Shown piece after piece: positions 57,714 through 64,000 of a stretch of 64,000 bases of DNA. The DNA is taken from positions 5,580,001-5,644,000 of the forward strand of contig CAUJLY010000006.1 of the NCBI GenBank assembly GCA_963281155.1. Reading direction: 5' to 3'. Origin of the DNA: Rhabditophanes sp. KR3021. Its lineage: Eukaryota; Nematoda; Chromadorea; Rhabditida; Alloionematidae. Within the stretch, counting starts at the first letter, position 1; each line of letters starts with the position of its first letter. The translations under genes were made by a program, and so were the position numbers. The notes under the pieces were generated by a model, which made no database searches, was not told where the DNA came from, and saw nothing but the letters and a program-made list of their open reading frames with translations.

Positions 57714-58911
57714 CCATATAATGCTGCAAAAATCTTTGGCACACTTTTGTATTATATCACTTGGCATTAACAAAATTACTAATATTTTAGAATATGTCTT
57801 CAGCTATTATTGTTATACGATATAATGCTATTTTCATTTTCTAAAATTGCTGACAAGCTTTAACACTTCCAAGTTTTAATTAAATATTTTGTATAAATAC
57901 ATTTTTTGAGTTCATTACAAGTTTCACATAAAGAACCCATAATAACAATTTTTTATAAGTGTATTTTGCATGCATTCAAGCATAATTGAATATTAATCAT
58001 TTATTTAATTTTGAGACTTTTTGAAGTATATTTCTTTCCAAACACCATTTACGGATTTACGGAATTTAAGAATTATATAGAGAGAAATTTGTAGTATAGT
58101 ACAACATCCTTGCCAATGGTTCAAGGACGTTTTGTTCCACACAGGTTTCTGTTTTATTTTATAAGAGAATATCTAATTTGTAGTCTTGTAAGAATAATGC
58201 AAATTTTAAGTTTATCAAAAGCAACTCTTCATGTAAAATCTAAATTTTATTTTTTAATACAGGCTTGTGGATATTCTAGCAAGCTAGGAAATTGATTTAT
58301 TATTATTTTAAAATGATTTCAACAAGAAATAATGAGTTATGTAATATTTTAGGTTCTCCAACAGTATTGAGGCAGTAAAGATTGCGATATTTATCTTGAT
58401 TTATATTTTTTAACTAGATTTTGCTTAGATTAGAGGCTAATTGAATTCAATGTATTCTATAAATCAAAATTAAGTAATTAATACACATTTATTTTAACTT
58501 CCATGCTAACTAGATAATATGGAATTATTTTAAATCATTTGCCTTATTAATGTGAAATAGTATTTTTTGCTCTATTTTTGAAGCCGATGTATATTTTTTG
58601 AAGCAAAAAGCTGTGTGAAACAAAAGGTATTTAACTAATAATATGACACATTTATAGCGAATAATTGATTTAATAAAAAGTAGATATTTCAAATGTTATT
58701 ATATGGATGTTGACATAATATAACAAATTTAGGTAATATTGTTCTATTTTTAATCTAAACAATAGAGAAACTGGCAAAAAATATTTATTAAAAGAAAATG
58801 CAGATCATATGCTGTAAGAATTTAATTTCAGAGTTCATTTGTATAACACATCACATTGTTAAATGTTGTGCAAGATAAAAAACTGGGCATTAAATTCAAA
58901 ATTGCAAAATT
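57714..58911. other. Intergenic, convergent ends
   Basis: AT-rich spacer of 1.2 kb between the convergent coiled-coil gene and the first EXP-1-like receptor. The frame at 58110-58295 starts at TTG and is unsupported. No gene seen. Confidence 0.5.
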
Positions 58912-60479
58912 TTAACGTTGGTTAATATGTGCATGATATTCAGCTCCATCTTTGTTGCAATTTTCAGAAATTTGAAAAGTATAAATATATGGATATATGG
59001 CAAAAAAGAATATCATGAAAATAATAAAACTGAATAAAAACATAAATTGTGTTATTACATGAAACCGGCGAATTGTTTGTTTTGTAAATGTTATCTTGAT
59101 ATTGAATATTTGCATATGCTCTTTATGAACTTTATATTCATCCTTATCTATTGGAATAGCAACTGAATGTTTGGATGTTTCCATTTTATTTAAGTCACAT
59201 GTTTCCAATAGCAACCTACAAAAGTTCGGCAAAAATTTATCATCTTGAACGGCAGTTGCTATTCTTTCTCTCATATATCTAAGTATAGCCAATTTAATTA
59301 GTGACAAAAAGACTAACATGAAACAAAATAGCAAGTATGTATCCATCATCTTAATGTAACTAATTTTTGGCATTACTTCGTTGTATGAAAAAAGAAGAAA
59401 GGTAATTGTTAATATAATTGATATCATATCTTGAAATGAAGTTTGATTATCCATCCAAAGGGAAACCCACGATGTTATTACAATTGCTGTTGATGGTATT
59501 ATTAGTTGTAAGAAGCAATATCCTATGCTTCTTGTAAATATAAAACATATATATAAGCGACTGTATGTTCCTGTAGCATACGTTTCATTCTTTTTGGTTA
59601 CATAAGCATCAGTTATCTGAAACTCTGGTAAACGTATTTTGCCTAATTTTAAAGCTTTTTGGTTGCCAACATGACTCCAATTATATTGAAGAACATTCAA
59701 TGTGTGTCCGTCTAAAAATTTCGTGAATTTCGCAAACTTATACTACTTTCACAAACTTACAACTTTCTATGTCAAGATGACATAATTGCTTATCAAATGG
59801 AAACATGGTTAAATCCATTAAACACTCAGCAACTATTGAAATTCTCCGGCTATACAAAACTTGTCCATCTTGCCGTAATCTCAACAAAGATCTATGAGAT
59901 ATACTCATGGTTCTGGGGTTTTTTGAGTAAATTGCATTTGGGATGAAAGTATCAGGATGCCAGATTGAATCTACATAGCTTTCATGCAACTCAAGTAAAG
60001 ACTTATTTTGAAATTCATTTGGATTAAAGATTAAACGATTGTCTGTCCATACTTCACGAAAAATTAGCTCTAGGGAATAATCCATCGTAACTTCCGACAC
60101 AGAACGAATATTATTTACAAGAACTGATACATAAACAATAACTGAACCACTTTCTCCGTCATCGTTAGGAAAAGCTCTATGATCATAATTTATTTTCCGT
60201 AAATAATTCAAGAAATATTGTGACTGCCTAAAAGAATATTAAATAATTAAGTGGATTACGTTACCCTTGATTAGCAAATGACATATCTTCAATATTTTCG
60301 TCTTCATATTCATATTCATTCTCATCATCAAACATTAATGATTGCTGAATTTTCTTTGACTTTAGTTTACTTCCTCTAATCGTATTTACCTAAACAATCA
60401 ATCAAATATAAGCATTGATGTAACTTACCATAACTGGCAAAACAAAGAATATAGCAAAGTAAATTTTCCATTGCCGCAT
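58912..60479 (-). CDS. Cys-loop receptor, EXP-1/LGC-35-like, paralog A
   Basis: Four minus-strand exons, 60479-60429, 60389-60265, 60227-59761 and 59711-58912, encode 480 aa. A signal peptide ([17 protein letters not shown]) and an acidic Glu/Asp/Tyr stretch precede the ligand-binding domain ([37 protein letters not shown]). The Cys-loop has 13 residues between cysteines ([11 protein letters not shown] inside). After LDIES-YGHT come M1 ([20 protein letters not shown]), M2 ([18 protein letters not shown]), M3, an intracellular loop of about 75 residues and M4 ([19 protein letters not shown]). The M1-M2 linker reads DNQTSF, without the PAR motif of anion-selective GABA/glycine receptors. The family is inferred to be the EXP-1/LGC-35 group of cation-permeable GABA receptors of nematodes; ligand untested. 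It lies in tandem with paralog B, with matching intron positions. Confidence 0.92.
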
Positions 60480-61232
60480 TTTATAAATATTGATATTAAA
60501 CTAAATATTCTTAAGAATAAAATTAATTAAATATTTGTCTGCTTGGAAGCACAATATGTTTCAAAATACATATGAGAAAACATAAATTTTACTTTTACCA
60601 GATTATCACATTCAAAGATCTTTCTTTGATATTAAATACTTATCTTCAAATTTTATTGGAAAAATATAAAAAAGCAAGCTTAAAGAGCCAATAAAACAAA
60701 TGTATTAATTTGGATAACATTTTCTAACTTACAATATTATTGTTTTATTAAATTATTAATAACGGCGTGTGTTGGTAATATGATTGGCAATAATTTTGGA
60801 AATAGGTTTAGCAATATGTTTTCCCAATTTTGAATGAATATTTATGATTTAGTTTAAAAAAACATCTTAGGACATAAAAAGCGGCTAAAATTTATTTACA
60901 TATTTATTTAGAATTTAAAATTACTATGGAATTATGTTCAATCTTGAATATGTATTAAATAATGCTAAAATAAGATTATGCATATTATGCTAGCTTTGTT
61001 GCTATGCTTGTTATGGGGAGTGTTGAACAGGATTAAAATAAAATGCAAATACAATAGTCAATCATATACAAAAATAGACAGCCTCAAAATAATTTACGGC
61101 TATGTTAACAAATACATTTAGCAATTGTTGGCAATATAGTGTATTTATAAATTTTTTATTATAATATTATTAAAAGATATATTTAATTAATAGAACATTG
61201 TTATTTAAAAAATCATTTAATTTGTATGCTTA
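60480..61232. other. Spacer between tandem receptor genes
   Basis: A 753-bp AT-rich spacer separates the end of paralog B from the start of paralog A on the minus strand. It should contain paralog A's promoter and paralog B's 3' processing signals. No gene seen. Confidence 0.5.
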
Positions 61233-63384
61233 TTATGAAATTGTGGCGTACCATTCAGCATTTTCTTTTATACATGCAGGATCTATTTCTGTGTAGTGAA
61301 GCCTTGGATATATTAAAAAATGAAATGCGCAAAATAGGATAAAACCAACAAAAAAGAACATCTAAAATTGGAGTTTGTTATTAATTACAAATAATGCTCT
61401 TACTTGTGAAACACACTGGAATTTTTTAATCCATTTTTCATCATACTTTAACCTTGGAATAAATTTTCCAATAAATTTATTTCGATACTTAATTGTAAAT
61501 AAATCAACACTACTATTTGAAAAGTCAATTGGAACGGCAATTGTCCTGTAATTTGCTGTGCCGTTACTAACAACTTCGCAATTGCTTAAAGAGGGATTTT
61601 CAATAATTCCCGATGTACTATGAGCAACATTGGCCGTATATGATGGCATCATTGTATGCAACGCTGTTCTACGGTTCTTTAACTTTTGCTTTAAAAATTT
61701 GATAAAGGCCAATTTGATTAGGGATAAAAATACTATACAAAAACAAACTCCTAAGTAAATGTTAATTCCAAGAATATAACTAACTCTAGGCATCATTTCA
61801 TTATATGAAAAAATTAAAAATGTAATTGCCAAGATAATTGAAATCATGTCTTGAAATTCTGTTTCGCTTTCCATCCAAAGAGAAACCCATGACGTGATAA
61901 CAACAGCTGTCGATGGAATAATAAGTTGCAAAAAACAAAAACCTGACGAACGAGTGAATACGAAACATATGTAAAGTCTACTGTAATCACCGGTTGCATA
62001 ACTTTCAAGTTGACTCGTTACGTACGCCTCGGTTATTTGAAAATCTGGCAATCGAATACGAGCAAGTATCAATGCTTTTCTTAAGCCAGAAGACCATTTA
62101 TACAAAACTTGATCAGCTGTGTAACCGTCTAAAAATTGTTTAAATACAAACAACTATTTTGACTTACAGCTTTCAATGCCTAATTTGCATATTTGCTTGT
62201 CAAAGGGGAACAAAGTCAAGTCCATTGGACATTCAGCAACTATTGAAATTCGTCGACTGTATAATATTTGGCCGTTATCGCTTAATCTTAGCAATGATCT
62301 ATGCGAAATAGATTGCTTTTGTGGATTTTTTGACGCTATCGCATTTGGCATGAAAGTATCAGGATGCCAAATAAAATTAGTATAACTTTCATGTAATGCT
62401 ATTTCAGTTTTATTTTTGAAAAGAGTTTTATCGTAATCCAGCCGCTTGTCGACCCATGCTTCACGATAAAACAATTCTAGGGCATAATCCATTGTAACCT
62501 CGGATACTGCTCTGATGTTTGAGACTAACACCGAAACATCTACTGTTACAGGCTCTTAAAAGTTTTAATGATGTAATTATTTGTTTATTATTCAAACCTT
62601 TATCGTTGTACGGACATTGCCTATGGTCATATTTAATGCGTCGGAGGAATTGGAGAAAGTCTCTTGTTTCACTAAAAATAACAATATTAATTACATTCAC
62701 TCTGTCTAAACATCACAATAGATATCACACTTGATTTAAATAGGTTGATGGATGAATGAAGATGAGTGAAAAGCATTTGGACGATAAACATGACAAGCTT
62801 TAAAAATAAAATACAGTAAAGTAATGGAAAGATATTATTTACAAATATCACACTTTAAATCTTACCCATTTGTGCCAATTTTAGACCCGCTGAAAAACAA
62901 ATTTCTTAATTTACTACTCATAACAAATATGCATATGTATACTTGTATTAACTTTTGACCTTAATATTTAAATACAATAATAAACCTTACTAGTACGAAA
63001 TTGTATGTAAACTGAATGGTATTTAAAATTCATGTCAATAAACATACCCTTGTTCAAAAATAGAATCATGATTCAACTGTTGCGATCTTTGGGCATCTTT
63101 TCCACCGCCACCATCATTATTATAAAAATTAAAAGCCTCGTTATCAGCATTGTTAGCGGCTTCTATTTCTTCATAATCATCTTCAATAGTAATAGAACCC
63201 TTTGCTATTGCTTTATTTCGAGATTTGGCTCTTTGAAAGGATGATGATGCAGTAATCTAAATAAAAAATAAATCACCATCAAGTTACAATTTACCTCAGT
63301 TTGCCCTGCTTCTGCTTTAATTATATTGTTTTGAATAATTAAATAAAAAATAATAAAATATAGACTATTGTAAGTGATATTCAT
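61233..63384 (-). CDS. Cys-loop receptor, EXP-1/LGC-35-like, paralog B
   Basis: Six minus-strand exons, 63384-63295, 63256-63048, 62671-62598, 62554-62168, 62128-61404 and 61361-61233, encode 537 aa. A signal-like N-terminus ([18 protein letters not shown]) is followed by an acidic/Asn/Gly-rich extension and the ligand-binding domain ([37 protein letters not shown]). The Cys-loop has 13 residues ([13 protein letters not shown]). M1 is [20 protein letters not shown] and M2 [18 protein letters not shown]; the linker between them is ESETEF, with acidic residues where anion channels have PAR, which by family knowledge suggests cation selectivity as in EXP-1. M4 is encoded by the last exon ([20 protein letters not shown]). 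Intron 2 is 376 bp, unusually long here. It shares intron positions with paralog A, indicating tandem duplication. Confidence 0.92.
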
Positions 63385-64000
63385 GACAATGCTTCAAATA
63401 GTAAATGTTTGGAGCCCAACAAGAGATATAATAACAATAACCATAACTTTTAAACAAATCTTTTTCTGATAGATAATAAACTTAATATTCACAGCAATCT
63501 TTAAATAACAAAATTTACTAATAATTTAATGTATTTTCGAATAATTTAACCAATAAAACATACAAAAAAGCAATCAAATTATGAAAACCAAATGATGCCG
63601 CGGTTTTATTTGATTCGAATGAATTAGGTACTTAAATTGTTTGAAATTGATGTGATAATATGTGCTTCGGATAACTTCTTTGGCTACTTTTTTGGTGTGA
63701 TAATAAGTTACAGGATTAAAACATCAATTCAATATAAGGATAATAGGAATTTTGTGTTGTAGTAATGTGTTAGAACAAAGTTTACTGAGGAAAATTATCA
63801 ACTTGATAAAAAAGATTTAAACGATATTTGGGAAGCTCTAAAGAAGATTTATAATGATATGGATTACGTTCGTTGTTTACATCACTTCAAGATAAAAGTA
63901 ATCCAAATTAAATAAAGGATCCTTCATTGTCTTACTAAATTTATTTGTAAATATTCTTGAAGTAAAAAATAGATAAAATTAAAAAAACAATCCAATCGGG
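63385..64000. other. Right-edge region, weak coding-like stretch
   Basis: Upstream of paralog B. From about 63766 to 63915 one plus-strand frame stays open and reads FTEENYQLDKKDLNDIWEAL, then KKIYNDMDYVRCLHHFKIKV before a stop. It has no ATG at its start and no clear acceptor, so it may be chance, an exon of an unseen gene or a relict. The rest is AT-rich and presumably contains paralog B's promoter. Confidence 0.3.

Noticed and set aside
61362..62153. Reading through introns in the EXP-1-like paralog B to end the protein at 61362
   Set aside because: Read-through loses M4; the GTAAGA donor at 61403 and the acceptor ending at 61362 restore an M4-containing last exon in frame.
1..64000. tRNA genes, CRISPR arrays, complete transposons or tandem satellite arrays
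   Set aside because: I looked for T-arm-like GTTCGA contexts, regularly spaced repeats, terminal inverted repeats and transposase motifs by eye and found nothing convincing; a dedicated tRNA and repeat scan would settle this.

Overview
This window reads as nuclear DNA of a nematode. It is very AT-rich. Most genes have only one to five introns, mostly 40-70 bp, with GTAAGT-like donors and T-rich TTTTAG/TTTCAG acceptors, and splice-acceptor-like sites lie a few bases upstream of many start codons, as expected for spliced-leader trans-splicing. The gene content is also worm-like: a DHS-28-type SDR-SCP2 fusion without a hydratase domain, EXP-1/LGC-35-like cys-loop receptors, CAT-1, a nematode-style Orai and an NRPS of the nrps-1 type. 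Low intron number and high AT would suit a clade IV worm near Strongyloides and relatives, but that placement is an inference.

Layout. 1-99 is the start of a secreted-protein gene running off the left edge. 2745-4081 is a divergent cys-loop receptor. 5124-6639 is phenylalanine hydroxylase. 10328-11953 is a tandem-BTB protein with a zinc-ribbon tail. 12208-13225 is a trypsin-like gene with a 1-nt frameshift. 14436-16333 is an ammonium transporter. 16422-26384 (minus) is an intronless 3320-aa non-ribosomal peptide synthetase. 26935-28458 is a DHS-28-like peroxisomal dehydrogenase. 28571-30382 (minus) is a UDP-glycosyltransferase. 30971-32306 is an Orai channel with two possible 5' ends. 32525-32861 is a small secreted Cys-rich protein. 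33706-34377 is the VTI1 SNARE. 35176-36471 is the E2F partner DP. 37685-39118 is an MBOAT acyltransferase. 39337-40890 (minus) is a neuropeptide-type GPCR. 44976-46737 is the vesicular monoamine transporter. 47254-48493 is acid ceramidase. 48705-50709 (minus) is an ARMH3-like protein. 53424-56666 is a BLTP3/UHRF1BP1-like lipid-transfer protein. 57355-57713 is a small coiled-coil protein. 58912-60479 and 61233-63384 (minus) are a tandem pair of EXP-1/LGC-35-like receptors. Between them lie AT-rich deserts of up to about 4 kb.

The centre of interest is the NRPS. It reads [unknown N-term]-T-C-A-T-C-T-C-A-T-C-T-TE: five carrier domains, four condensation domains, only two adenylation domains and a terminal thioesterase. 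This resembles the nematode NRPS-1 that works with PKS-1 to make nemamides in Caenorhabditis elegans. Its start lies head-to-head, 550 bp away, with the gene for a DHS-28-like peroxisomal beta-oxidation enzyme, which in C. elegans serves ascaroside signalling. Several other genes belong to neuronal signalling (CAT-1, the GPCR, three cys-loop receptors), but I see no operon linking them.

Exon boundaries are my own splice-site readings. Every multi-exon model given as complete sums to a whole number of codons, except the frameshifted trypsin-like gene.
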